A stretch of DNA of 64,000 nt, from positions 17,980,001-18,044,000 of the forward strand of contig OU612075.1 in assembly GCA_914767715.1 (NCBI GenBank), read 5' to 3'. The stretch is from Membranipora membranacea (taxonomy: Eukaryota > Bryozoa > Gymnolaemata > Cheilostomatida > Membraniporidae). Numbering within the stretch: position 1 is the stretch's first letter; every line of letters begins with the position of its first letter. A model generated the notes under the pieces. The model was not told the origin of the DNA. It was given only the letters and a program-made list of their open reading frames with translations, and ran no database searches. Positions 22,280 through 34,845 of the stretch are shown here, in pieces. A program made the position numbers and the translations under genes.

Positions 22280-24040
22280 AGTAGTTAGTCTAACATAGTG
22301 ATTTGAGTATATATTATACGTATGGGATGTAGATGTATGATGACTATTTATTCATTATATTTATTTTATTGTTGTAGACGCATTTTACATTGACTGTGAC
22401 ACTGGCTGCGAATTCATGACTGTTACTCTTATCTAACTTTCTAAATTCATATTATCGTGTTATTTATACTAACTTAATTCTAATCAGATAAAATTTCCAT
22501 CGTTAGCACATTTATAATTTTATATACACGGCAGAAGACCTTTACACACACAGACTCAAAACTAAATCTCTGCGCATGATAGCAACAGATAACGAGCCAA
22601 TACTTGAGCTATATCAACTCCCCTCAGGTTGCTATCAAACAGTCAGATATGAGTCCAGCTACGTGCCAAGTGTTTTCGATCGGAATGTATCAAATACCTT
22701 AATACTATTTTAAGGAAATAAACAGTCTATTTTTATGACGATCTTTTATTACCAGTATATTTTTAGAATCAATAATATTTAGACATTTATAAGAGCACCC
22801 TACAGAGACATTTTATTTCTCAGAGATTGAGACGAATACAAAACATACATACAATACACACTATTTATACTGGTGTTCATACTATAGTACTTATACGAGA
22901 GGGTGGGGACTAGCAGTAGTTATTTATTACCAGGTTGTGTGGCTGCACTCGAAGATATAATTACAAATAACTATAATCACACATGATAATCAAATACCGT
23001 TAAGGATGAAAAAATTTTCCCGGAACAAAAATTCGAGATTGTCTTCTCTCGACCAAGGTTTCACGGCATAAAAGTTTTGCGGAGTTGTCCCTCGCAAAAT
23101 TTTAATAATATTTATATAGGGGACAACTCTTAGAAGAAAAAAATTATGGGACAAGCAAATCGCGAAATATTTATTCTCATGAAACTTTTTATCCTGTAGA
23201 GTATGTGATTTAGGTGAAATAATCCTGTAAATAGCGTTATCTGTTGAATTTTGCATTTTGATTCTATTTGACCGTGTTCGAGTTGATAAGTTACTGTTAA
23301 ATTCCTCTATAAAAACATGTCCAAAAACTATGACAAGCCAACTTTTTTGGATTGCTAAAGAAAAAAAAAGTTATACCAAGGTGAAGACTGATTTTCTCTT
23401 GCATAGTTCTATCATCGATGTCATCAAGCCAACTTGCAGCAGATTTGCGGGACAAACTGCAAATTATATGGTATTGCATCTGTGATAAACATGGTTGAAT
23501 CAACACCTCATTTTATTGTGATCAGTAGTAAACATCAATCAGCTGATTTTACACACTTCTGGTATGACTGGCTGCGCCATGTACGACGCAGGAGTGTTTT
23601 CATTCATTCATTTTCATAGTAATTGTAGTAAATACTGAAATAAGCAATGAAATATGAACAGCTCAAATTTTGTGCACTCATTGGTTATTTATTACCTATC
23701 CAACCATAGAAGTTTTATAAAAATTTCGTTACTATACCTTAATCTTCATAGAGACTATTAGATCCCAGGCTATTAGTATTTTGAATAAATCACTTCTTGA
23801 GTTTATTTTCTATCTTTTTGTATTTTTGAATTCTATGTACACTATACAAATAGTTTTTTAATGGGACCATAAACAGTTTTAGACATCAGCGTTTTATTAA
23901 TAATTTTTTCTGCAGGCTTACCAGCTTTTAATTTCTCTAGCAACTCCTTGAGGTAACCAAGGTACATAGATACATACATCCGTAGATTCCTAAATTTGTG
24001 ATGCCTTGTTTAGAGAGTAATTATTATATATAGAAAGAGC
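22280..24040. other. Gene-free, AT-rich stretch
   Basis: Only chance ORFs. A cattcattcatt run near 23604-23615 resembles tails left by LINE or SINE insertions. Confidence 0.5.
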
Positions 24041-24045
24041 AAATC

Positions 24046-24165
24046 CTAAGACAACGGTTGATAAGAGCGGGGCGTGTATAAGTGTTTAAAAAAAAGCTGA
24101 AAGAAAAAAAGTTTACACTATCAATTTTTATAACACAACATCCACTATTATTGATTTATTGTTGT
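24046..24165 (+). pseudogene. LINE ORF1 fragment (NFYNTTS family)
   Basis: The DNA ctaagacaacggttgataag and ttataacacaacatccacta is nearly repeated at 43175-43280. It encodes a broken KTTVD...YTINFYNTTS segment. This scrap lies just upstream of a longer copy of the same family. Confidence 0.65.
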
Positions 24166-24249
24166 GAGCTACGAGCAACAAGCAGCTAAAATATCAAGCT
24201 CTAACTTTCTCTCTTATATTATTTGAATTTATTGTGATAATCATGGATT

Positions 24250-25745
24250 AAAATGCCAAAAACATAGCGCAAACAGACTAGGATCACGGATAGTGCCGGA
24301 TCATCGATTAGCTCAAGCGCCGATGGTGCCAGACCTAAACGACAAAGTAAAAAGATCAAATGCCTCAATTAAGACATTAAGAGGATACTTGCGTTGCAGA
24401 AAAAGATCGACCCAACTGCAAGATCTGAAACTATCATAGAGGTCAAAGGAACACCATCAAACCCACAGGTAATAATAACATGCTGCCCATCAGTGTTTGA
24501 ATTTCTGGAAACCCAGTTACACTCAAAATTGGATGAAAAAAACTCAATTCAAACATTCAAAGACAATGAGGACATTACTGGTCTGGTATTTCATTCAACT
24601 TTATGCAATCAATTTCTACAACACCACCAGTCGTATCCAAGTAAATGGTACAAGTGATGTATCCATTTTCCTGGCCGACTACGAAGAGGTATTGAGTGGT
24701 TTAAACCAGGAAGATGTAGATCTAGGCAATTCTCTCATAAAATCAGCCTGCAAAAATGACATTGATGATATGCATACAGAATGCAACCAAGGATCCTCAA
24801 CATCTGGACTGCAAGGGCTGACATCAAAGAATGCTAGTAGTACTGCCACTACTTGCAATACAAAAGACATTGAAATGGAATCCCAACAATCGATTTCATC
24901 AACTAGTATCAGCTCAACGTCAAAAATTCCAATCCCTGACCTGAAGTTATCTTCTCCATCTAATATAACTGAAATAATGCACCGTCTCAAGTCATTGGAG
25001 ACAAGCAAAATAAGGTGGAAAGAGAAATTTGTCAACTAAAAGTTGAAAACCAACATCTAAAGATACAGCTATCTTTGAAAAACCAAAGCACCAACGGCCC
25101 AGAATCATATAGGAGTACAGTCTCAAAAAATATAGCAACGCCACAACATCTGCCTTCACCAGGTAATACATCAACATTACCTGCATCACATGCTACAGGA
25201 AATCAAAGCAGACTCAAAAAAACACTGGAGTTTCAGTCTAACCGTAAAGAGGAAAAGAGAATCCCAAGTAATGATTTTAAACCAAACCAGTCTGTTGTAG
25301 TCTCGATCACAAAAGCGTCGTCAACATACACCAATTTCCTACAAGGTGAAATACGACGCACTATCAACAGGAAGTTTGGTTCCACCGTGATCCAAAAGGT
25401 CACCAGATACAACTTCCACTCTGGAAAACCAAAATTCAAAATCCAGCTTTAAAGTGAAGCAGCAGCAAAAGACCTCGTCGCTAAATGGGAAAACAACCTA
25501 TTTGCAACTCAAAGACACTTCCACCACTACTATCATAAAAGGTGTACCTTTAGATGCCGATGATAGGGAAGTTCTGGATGACATCTAACATCAATTTCCT
25601 GATACAGAACTAGAACGGCTATATAAGCAAGGAAAAATGCTGGTTAAATTCAAGACTAAAGAGATGTATCAGGAAGCGCTTAACCTTCACGATGGCTTTC
25701 TACTAAAATCTTAGCTTGTGACCATCAATTTTGAAGCCATTATAA
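24250..25745 (+). pseudogene. LINE ORF1 (nucleic-acid-binding protein), frameshifted
   Basis: ORF1 of a CR1/L2-like LINE, expected to package element RNA. It is read in pieces: KIDPTARSETIIEVKGTP and NPQVIITCCPSVFEFLE (to about 24600), then a frame change into AINFYNTTSRIQVNG and FLADYEEVLSGLNQEDVDL (to 25039), then another into a Lys/Gln-rich, coiled-coil-like part and VTRYNFHSGKPKFKIQL (to 25452). The last piece is TTIIKGVPLDADDREVLDDI-stop, resembling an RRM-like domain. Stops and at least three frame changes show that it is dead. The order matches the copies at 33 kb and 45-46 kb. Confidence 0.75.
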
Positions 25746-26338
25746 ATGGCTAAGCACATTGATCCGCAAGAAATTCATCAGCAAGGTATGAAAATAGCTC
25801 ACCTCAATATTAGAGGATTTACTAGTAAAATCGATGAAGTAAATAGGATACTCTTCACAATAGATATTTTTGGTTTGACTGAAACTTTCTTAGACGATAC
25901 CAAGCCATCATCTTTTTTCACATCAACAATTATAATTTAATCAGAAAAGACAGAGTAACTGGTCAAGGAGAAGTTGTATTATGCTATATCCGGAATGATA
26001 TACCGTTTCAGGAAATCAGCCCGTTTAATCCAATCATACCAGAGTCAATTACTCTTAAAATAACATAAACTAACACGCAACCATTCATTATTTGCTTTCT
26101 ATACCGTCCTCCTAGCACCCTTTTTGATTGGAATCGGGTATTTTCACAACATGTTCAGCAATGCTCAACATTGTGCCAGGAAATCATCATTATAGGTGAT
26201 TTCAATGTAGTTTTAAACAGTGCTATCACAAAGACCAGATGGTTCAATAATGTCTTCAAGCCTTTAGGTTTATCACAGATCATTAAGTGAACCCACAAGA
26301 GTAGAAGAACGTTCATCCACACTTATCGATCACATCTA

Positions 26339-26693
26339 CCCTATAGGAGTTCAATTTAGCTAGAGTTTAATTTCGCTATCTGGACCTGGTACTTAATTTC
26401 ACTAGTACTATATTTCGCTAGTAGGCTTACTAGTGAAAATTTTAAAAAATGTCCAAGATGGGATTCGAACCCAGGGCATAAATCTCCATCTGATTGCAAG
26501 GCAGACACTTAGACCACCACTAGCTTGCTGGCTTGCTAGCTTGCATGCTTAGATAAGGTGTATTCCTGTATAATTGTTCATTGTTTAGGAAACTATGGTG
26601 AGTGAGTTTAATTTAAGATACACTAAATTTCGCAACCTAGGCAACAACCGAAAAGCGAATCCTAAATGCAGCGAAAACTAAACTCCTATAGGG
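26339..26693. mobile_element. 355 bp TIR element with TA target duplication, inserted in the LINE endonuclease
   Basis: The termini are cccctatagg-type inverted repeats: ccctataggagtt at the left and aactcctataggg at the right, with weaker extension. TA flanks both ends (26337-26338 and 26694-26695). Removing the element and one TA restores the endonuclease reading exactly (DHIY-TNN), which proves the boundaries. Sub-terminal copies of aatttcgcta are present. There is no coding capacity, so it is a mariner-like MITE by target duplication. It carries a tRNA-like module. Confidence 0.88.
26450..26535 (-). repeat. tRNA-like module inside the 355 bp TIR element
   Basis: The reverse strand reads ctagtggtggtctaagtg, ctgccttgcaatcag (an anticodon-arm-like hairpin) and cctgggttcgaatcccatct, the last with a perfect Pol III B box. 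The A box is degenerate. It differs in sequence from the gaggcc/ggttcaa modules, so it may come from another tRNA. Confidence 0.6.
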
Positions 26694-28969
26694 TATACTA
26701 ATAACTTGAGAAACATAAAAAGAAGTCTTGTATATAAGTGTGCGTTGAGTGATCACTATTTTAATGGCCATCAGAAAAAAAGGCATTGCAAAAATCACTG
26801 AAAGGACTAAAGTAACATATATTGACTGTTCCAAGTTCACGGATGAAAATGTTCATTGCATTTTTTCCAACGTTAACTGGCAAAACATCTTTACATCAGG
26901 TGATGCTAACCAAATAGTTGATGCTTTCAATATAAAGTTCTCATCATTAATCTCACAGTTAGTTAAGTAACGAACCCGCTTTGTAAAATCTCAGACACTC
27001 CCTGAATGGATCAATGAAACGGTGAAACACCACATAATGCTGAGAGATTGCTACAAATCACAAAGATTGTGGGATCTTTACAGAATACAAAGAAATAGGT
27101 TACCAACATGATACGAAAATAAGAAAAGCCATATGACAACGTTAGTAGAAGAGGCCAAAGGTCGCAACACAAAAGCCCTTTGGAAAGCCCTTAATATTAA
27201 AAATACATGTAAGAATAATACTGGTATACAGGCCAAAGTACCAGAAATATCAAGCTCATCTTTGAATGACCATTTCACTACCATTGCAGCTGAATTGTCC
27301 AAAGATTTTCCAACCATCATTGATAATGCAGACATTATCTCTTCAAATTCGCACCAAAAAAGCACACATTTCCCACATATTACAACGTCAGCAGTGCTAA
27401 AACTTTTAAAAACAATACCAACTAGTAAAAGTACAGGCCCTGATAAAATTTCCGTGCGCATGCTACTCAAAACCTTTCCTTACATTGGTGATGAAATATC
27501 TAGCATTTTTAACTATTAGATACAGGTACATTTCCAAGGGCATGGAAAGTAGCCAGAGTCACCGCTATTTACAAATCAGGACCTCAGAACAATCCAGGGA
27601 ACTACCGCCCAATATCAGTCTTGCCTATGTTATCAAAAATATTTGAAAAGCATCTACACAATCTTATAGAGCAATTTCTCACTAAAACAAATTAATATCA
27701 CCAATTCAATCTGGATTCAGACCTGGCCATTCCTGCAACGATGCAGTGCATAAAATAACAGCTGACTGCCTAATTGAAAAGAAAAAACAAAGTAGTGTTG
27801 ATGTGTATTGATTTTTGTAAAGCATTTGATTGTGTCAATCATCAAATCTTATGAAATAAACTTAGGAAATCTAAATTTACTGACTCAGCATTGTCTTTGC
27901 TTTCCTCGTTCTTACAGGATCGCAGGCAATATGTGAAAGTAAATAATGACATATCCTCGATTCTTGATATAAAGATAGGAGTACCACAAGGATCAATTCT
28001 AGCACCAATTTTATTTCAAATTTACATTAATGACTTGCTCCAGATTAGGTTATTTTCTAAATCATACGCATATGCGGATGACACTGTGTTCACAACAAGC
28101 CATCCTGATCCTTGTGATCTCACAGGAATCTGCAACGAAGACCTGATCTCCATCAACAACTGGTGCATTTCAAACCATATGCCCATAAACATAAACAAAT
28201 CCCATTTTTTATTCACTGGGGACGAAAAATAATCACTTAAACTAAAAATAGGCAACCTCACACAAAAACAAGACACCAAACTTTTAGGATTCAATGTAAC
28301 AGACAATTTCTTCCTGGAACATACACTGTGATAGTGTTTTTGAGAAAGTTTCAAAAAACACTAATCTTTTACTATTATGCAGACCCTATCCGACCACCTA
28401 CTCTGCCAAACAATTCTATTATCAGTTTATACATTGCTACTAAATATATGGAATACATATTTACTACAATCTTTCACCCTCAACATACACAGACCCAATT
28501 TTTTTGCAACAAAAAGAGCATTGCATATTATTGCCAATGTTCACCATATACCATATCATTCAATATCAACGAACGAAATGTGTTCGCATCTAAAAATATT
28601 ACCGTTACCACTTCTAAATAATTGCTTTACCTACATATACGTATTCAAAGTTATGTATAATTTGTCACCTCAATACATTTCTGATTTCTTTGTAAATGTA
28701 GAGAGTAGATTTCCTAAACGGGATGATGAACTTATAAAAGTACCAGTAAAGTTCCATCAACCTAATCTAACATTGAAAGTGAGTCTGCAAGGGGTTTGCC
28801 TTCCCTTCCTACCACCTTCTTCCCACCAGAGCCCAGTCAAACACCAGTACACCCGTCCCCAAAACCTCATTTCCTATCATTTCAGTCAACTTTTTTGTTG
28901 ATCATGATCAAACTGCTATACCATATTCCTCTCACATCAACCAACAACTCCAACAGAGGACAAGCTGAG

Positions 28970-29083
28970 ACAAGAAAAAATGACCAACATAATATACGAG
29001 AAAAATCTTCACCAAACAAGTCAAGAAAAAGATCTAGAGAAAGATCACAATCGTCAAGATCTCCTTTCAATAAATCATTTTAA
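28970..29083 (+). other. Short Arg/Ser/Lys-rich open segment after the LINE
   Basis: A frame ending at 29083 reads REKSSPNKSRKRSRERSQSS and continues with SRSPFNKSF, an RS-like composition. It directly follows the decayed LINE 3' end with no splice site I can defend. It may be a chance result of AGA-rich sequence. Confidence 0.25.
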
Positions 29084-29099
29084 AATCCACACATGCCAC

Positions 29100-32000
29100 C
29101 AACAGACCAATTACTTTGTTGTGAGTGTTGTGTTGGACAATTGGGTGTGAAAAGTTCTCGCCAGAATTTTCTTATAAATAACAAAAATTGGACAATCCCA
29201 ACATTTATATGAGTGATAATAAGACGTAGAAAGGATACACTTTCTATATGCGATTGCAACAGCATAAACAACAGATACTTCTTAAAACTGGCTGAGATGT
29301 TATGACTCAGTAAATAAAGTCAGTGGAGCGTCATTAAAAATTTCCAGCCCCTTGAAAATGTAGAACGTTATTAAATCAAAGTAGATTTTGCACAAGAATA
29401 TGTAGATGCAATGGACGATCTTGAAAGCAGCAACTCAAAGAGTACATCACCATTTAAGAGGATCACTCATAACAACTTAGATATTAGTAATAGACAATGG
29501 TATTCATACCTTTAATAATTCATCGGGACCAGCACTAACAATGACTACATTGGAGCGTTCCAATTGTATGTATGACTTTTTATAATAAACCTAAGATAAT
29601 CAATGGAATTCATTAGATGAATTAGGCAAAGAGAAAGAAGGGTTACGCATTTTATGTAGTGGCATCTGGGAGAACAAGGGGAAATTTATAGAAACTGGCT
29701 GAGTACTGACCCCGAATAAGTTACTGCTTGTGCGCGCTACAGCTAGCAATCCAGGTTGCTGGGAAAACGATGCCAATTTTAAAGGACGAGTTCAGTACAT
29801 AGGTAAGATTGTTCAGAACTTTTGCTATGAGTGGACCAAGCTTTCGGCGCCGACAATAGTTTATCAAGGCAAGTGGAAGCAACATTATCCCACCATTAAT
29901 TGTAAGTGGTTTTTCTATCTACATTTACTTTATTACACTATTATGTTTGAAAGCAAGATTGTATATCTTTTGAAAAAACTGAAACTTATTCTTATTTATT
30001 TACGGGATAAATTTAATTGATAACCTGCTTTCTTATTATAAACACCAAAATAATTGTTATGTTTATCACGAAGTAATAATTGAAATGTGCATTTCACATT
30101 TTAATCCTGCACCATTACCATCCCATCACTATTAAAACAGGGTACAACCTTTTCATCATAATAACAACAATTGAAGGAACTATTGTTGCCAACAATCAAG
30201 TGGATCATCCGAGAACAGTACCAATTACAATTACACTGACCAAAGAATAAAATGCTTTTAAATACTTTTAGGAAAAACAGCTACTTTCTTGACGCTGACT
30301 ATTTTGTTGACATGAGTGTTTTTAATTTAGTTTTAATTTACTGCTGATGTTAGTCATATTTTACACAATTGTAACAAAACCAATCATAGACAGTTTATCC
30401 TGCCAAAAACTAGAACCTAAAGATTTTTGTCCAGCTTTGTGGCTTTTAGTATTTGCCTTCTTAATAACTGGGAGACGGTTCACACCTAAATTGTAATGTG
30501 ATTTTAACACAATTACCAAACTAAAGTCAATCCAAATTTATATCGAGAAGCACTACTGCAACACCTTTTCAGTTTATTGGCATAGTCTTATTTTTTGTTG
30601 AATGTTATTTTTCTTTTTGCAATTAATGTTCTTCTCACATCATAAAAAACATTAGAAATGATGAATTGTTACTGACAAAAAAAGTTTTAAATATGCATTT
30701 ATGCACATATACATTATAAACATATGTATAATATATACATTGTGTGTTTTAAAATATCCACCTTAAAATCTGTGCATTTTGTATACAAAATAAGAGTATT
30801 TTGTAACAATAAATGTGTAAAATATAGTTATGTTTTTGGTTTTGATTCATTTAATAATGCAATAATTCCAAGCATTGCGTAAAACCTTCAGAGCATGTCA
30901 CATTCAGCTCTTACTAAGTGTGTATTATTAACAGTGGACGTCTCTAGTGGAGTCATATTGCCACAACCCATAATGTTCCCAATGCCACTCCTTAATGTAA
31001 TAGGACATTGGACGATTAACTCCCTAATAATTGCAAGTGCTATTGTGTGTGTGTAGTTCTCTATAAATTATTTCTCTACTCTCGATTTTTTGTCCGTTTT
31101 ATTTTCCACCGTTTTCATATGTCTGACATAATTATTTTCTATTTGCCGTTATATTTTTCAGACACCAGCTTGTTTTCATATAGCATTAATTTTTCTTCTG
31201 GAAAATTGTTCTTATGTTGACATCTGAATTAGGAAGCCGTGAAAATCAGTTGCTCTGAAAAAAATTCCATGATTATTGTTTAAATCTAGTCTCATCCATC
31301 CCCTTTCACCTCAATGACAATGTTTATGAGTAGTAAGAGAGATGGAGGTTATAGGCAGACCCAGAAAGGTGACTTAGAGTCTGCCTTTCCCTCTAAAGTG
31401 AGTGAAACTGAATCCTAGTCTCACTTAGTCACACTCTCCAAATCAAACTCAGAATTGGGCCATACTTTGCAAATGGAATCTCATACTCTAGACACTGAGT
31501 CCCCCAAACTAACAGTGATGGATATCACAGGATGTGATTATCCATCATCTGGATCTGATAGTGAGATGTTGGTAACCCAGTAATTAAAAAAGGAGCCCAT
31601 GATAGGTGACGGTACCAAAACCCATCAACAAACCGACCAACCCATGCAAGCCAACTGGAATTATAAAACCAGTAACCCTTAATTTCCCAATAGAGATCAT
31701 CCTCGGAAAGGGTCTTCCAGCAGACACCATAAAACTAATGGGCTTGAGAAAAAGGATTTCGGCTACAAATATGTAATGGAGTACCTCAAGGTTAACACGA
31801 CTTTTTAAAAGCAGTGGATTTTAAGCCATACTTTGGGCTGAGCAGATTTGAGCTAAAATTATTTAGGTATTACTTGGCTCCTCTGGTGGAAGGAAACCTC
31901 ACACCAATGAACCAAAACAATATCCAAACCATCCCAAAACGAGGCCATCTATACCCAAGTAGCTCCAAAACCAGCAGCAGTGAACAAACTGCCTTTACAG

Positions 32001-32690
32001 GGCTACCGAAAATCGCCCAAAACCATCCGTTTGAAAAAATTGGCAGCAAATGCTAGTAATCACAAACCATCCAAGCAGCATAAAAGAACATCAACCCAAA
32101 CGGTAGGAATAATAGCAAGCGTCTCAAAAATACAGAGTTCTATTCCCCTCCACCCATAGTTGGTCCATTACAAAGCCTAGAGTCAATATTATGAATCGGA
32201 AACAAAAGGCACCGACATTTTTCATCACATCAATATCAAACAATCAGGTTGTGCGACCTGATCAACCAAAACACAAACCCTATCCAGGACATCGGGCATA
32301 TTCCCAATAGTAAATCGGTGTTAATCTTGTTCTTCAAACAAGGCATCCTTATGTTTTCATTCATTTTAAGATAACCCTTGCTGTTGCCACGGTATGTTGA
32401 ATTAATTAATTTCCAGCCAAGCAAAAATTTCCCTTCTCCGTAGCCTATTCAGAAGAAACATAACCAACACGGAAATTAAGTTCACTTTGCCTCAAAAAGT
32501 TGAGGGTAAGAAAAGCAGAAAGTGACATTGCCAAAGCTACAACTAATATGATGAGCACGGATATTGTTGTGAGAAACTTCTTGCTGCCAGAGCTTTCAGC
32601 CATTACTTGTAACAAAAAGGCTGTATCAAGTGTGCTGCAAATCAGCCTCAGTGCATTCTATTACAAGTCCAACCTAACTTTCTGACAAAC
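29100..32690. other. Long AT-rich stretch with no supported gene
   Basis: Mostly non-coding. At 29738-29905 there is a short open, exon-like piece (GCWENDANFKGRVQYIGKIV) followed by a gtaagt donor, but no partner exon was found. Around 31340-32060 there are Lys/Asn/Pro-rich open pieces broken by stops that could be remains of a LINE ORF1. I cannot place them. Confidence 0.4.
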
Positions 32691-33250
32691 TTTCTCTAGC
32701 CAAACTTTGTGTGTGTGACATATATAACTTTGAGTGTCTAGACAGAAAATGTTCAAAATGCTCGTCCTCCAAAGTGTGTGCTGACTTTGCGGGCTGGATC
32801 AAGGATAATATGAGGGCCAAGGTCAAGTCTGTGAATTGGTCACATGTGGTAGAACATGTCGGAGGTAAGGGGGTCAAATAGCTGAAGAAGGTTGAGTTTT
32901 TAGCTATCAATGGGAGGTACACTCGGAGCAAACACCTCAGTTGGAGTTGTATTTCATGCTGTCACTCAATTTTCAGCATTCAAAAAATGCAAGGCAAAAT
33001 TTGCAATATGGAGGCAGTTCCAATATTTGTATTTTGGACAAAATACTGAAACTATTCATCCAATGGTTATCATCTTGAGAAATGAAACACCTGTTGTATG
33101 TTCCTCTGTGGTTGTGGTCAGTGATGACCTCAAATATGATGCCTGCTCAGTTAAAAATAACCTTACTGTGCTGAGCACCCATATCTCAATGCTACATCCT
33201 GTCAGTATAAATCAAGAATCCCAGAGATGCGATGGGAGAGCGCTCTAGTA
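32690..33250 (+). pseudogene. Cys-rich transposon-type fragment, not classified
   Basis: The frame reads LCVCDIYNFECLDRKCSKCS then SSKVCADFAGWIKDN, a dense Cys cluster, and stops at about 32880. Another frame continues with VSDDLKYDACSV near 33120. The pairing of a Cys cluster with a downstream VSDDL-type segment resembles an invertebrate transposase-like family with a D-rich core. The match is from memory and weak. Confidence 0.35.
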
Positions 33251-33389
33251 GAAAACTATCTAGATAATGCGATCAAGAGTGAGCAGCGGTTTGTCCATGA
33301 TGGCAAGTCAAGGTTCCAAATGCTAAATAGCTCCCATCTAAATAAACCTTATGGTGATAATAGGAAGCATTTCTATTTAGTGGATGCAG

Positions 33390-34350
33390 CCAGTAACGAA
33401 CAGATTAGAACAGTAGTGTACGAGTACCAGTGCTATATTATAAACAATATCAATTTAGTAGAGAATACCCAGATAGGTGTAAGTTTATCATACAAATCAA
33501 GGATGATGCACAGAGAACGTGTATAATTGAAGGCTGGAAAAACAATTTCTTTTGTGGATCATCAGTGAGGCACACTGTAGCAAAGCCTACAAACATCCTG
33601 ATTGTCCCTTATTTTCCATTGGCTTTTGAAAAAGAAGACATTTTAAGAGATGTTAACCATGAGTTTAGAGCACTATGCGTAAATAAAGATAAAGATGACA
33701 GACCACTACGTGCCGTCAGTATCCAGTTTCAGTCGAACGACACGAAGAAAGCTATGGAGACCGGTAAAATCAAATTCCCTTCAATGTACAATATTATACT
33801 ATCATTGAAAATACACCAGGAGATAGAAAGAAGACAACTAGACATATATATGGGTAAGTTCCAAGCAACAGGCCAGCCTAACAATACAAAAATTTACCCA
33901 TCTAATTTTGACACATTAAAAGTGCTCAAAAATCGTTTTTCTTTTGCCCTTTTGAATTTTCGTGGAATCACTTTTTTTGATTGAACAAACCTCATAATGA
34001 TAGGAAAAGATAGGAAACATCGACCTGGAGGTGGTATAATCTGCTATATAAAGCAGGGTATTCAATATGAATTAATCAAAGATTTTGATCACATAAAAGA
34101 TGAATCTATTACCATCAAAATCCGCCATAAGTGTCTCATGCTTCATATATCATCCATCAAACTCGTTAATTTCTTGGAATGAGTCTATGCGACACTACCT
34201 AGACTGTTGCACCAGTCACACAGAAGAAGACATCATATTTGGTGACTTTAATGTCAATCTCATGGAAATATCAGTATCACACATACTCATGACGATGGGG
34301 GAAGAGGATGCCAGTGTGGCAAAGAGCTTAGTGAGTGATCTGTTCGGCTA
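33390..34350 (+). pseudogene. LINE remnant: ORF1 C-terminus joined to AP endonuclease start
   Basis: 33430-33984 encodes QYQFSREYPDRCKFIIQIKD and IIEGWKNNFFCGSSVR, then NILIVPYFPLAFEKEDILRD, matching the ORF1 C-terminal order at 25.4 and 45.9 kb. An endonuclease start follows (FALLNFRG), then KDRKHRPGGGIICYIKQGIQ (about 34010-34070) and, in another frame, EEDIIFGDFNVNLMEIS at about 34220, the GDFN catalytic motif. Stops at 33982 and 34180 and frame changes show decay. It ends near 34350 without an RT. Confidence 0.75.
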
Positions 34351-34845
34351 GAATGTTACATCACTGTTGCCTGTTAGCTCTGAGATGTTTAGGTCACCAA
34401 GAAGGCTAATTTTGGATGGATAATTTTTAGCAACAGGCACAGCAACAAACTCATATACTTGGAGAACTTGACACTTTGTAAACGTCCAGTGAAATGGAAA
34501 CAATTGACCCAAATTCCCAGACTGAGAATACGGGTATGTTAAAGTTTGTAGCTGTGGTGCACTGCATTTTAGAGCCTGCCATTCGCTCGCTCGAAGTGTC
34601 AGCCAATTGTATTGTCATTGTGTGGTCTGAGCTGTGTCAGGCTATGTATGCTATCATGCCCAATCAACTGCACTATCTGTTTATGCTCCAAAGGTGAACT
34701 AAAATACACCTAGTATTACAAGTCAAAAATGTAATTGTACTTATATCATCATGTCATTTCGAGTTAGTTTCTTTGGATAACAAAAACTTTGATGTTTTCT
34801 TGTGTGTAATGGTAAATGCTGCTCTGTTACTGCCGGTAATACATC

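Larger units (their letters stand above)
25746..28900 (+). pseudogene. LINE ORF2 (AP endonuclease and reverse transcriptase), CR1/L2-like, broken
   Basis: The endonuclease nicks target DNA and the RT copies the RNA. Endonuclease motifs in order are KIAHLNIRGF, FGLTETFLDD, IIGDFNVVLN (about 26190), STLIDHIY, then after the insert TNNLRNIKRSL and ALSDHYFNG. RT motifs are TSKSTGPDKIS (27420), NYRPISVLPMLSKIFEKHL (27600), CIDFCKAFDCVNHQI (27810), GVPQGSILAPILFQIYINDL (27990) and YAYADDTVFTT (28060), so the catalytic YADD is intact. Downstream, LKILPLPLLNNCFTYIYVFK and VMYNLSPQYISDFF are the usual C-terminal region. Many frame changes and stops, plus a 355 bp insertion at 26339-26693, make it a pseudogene. 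Confidence 0.85.
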
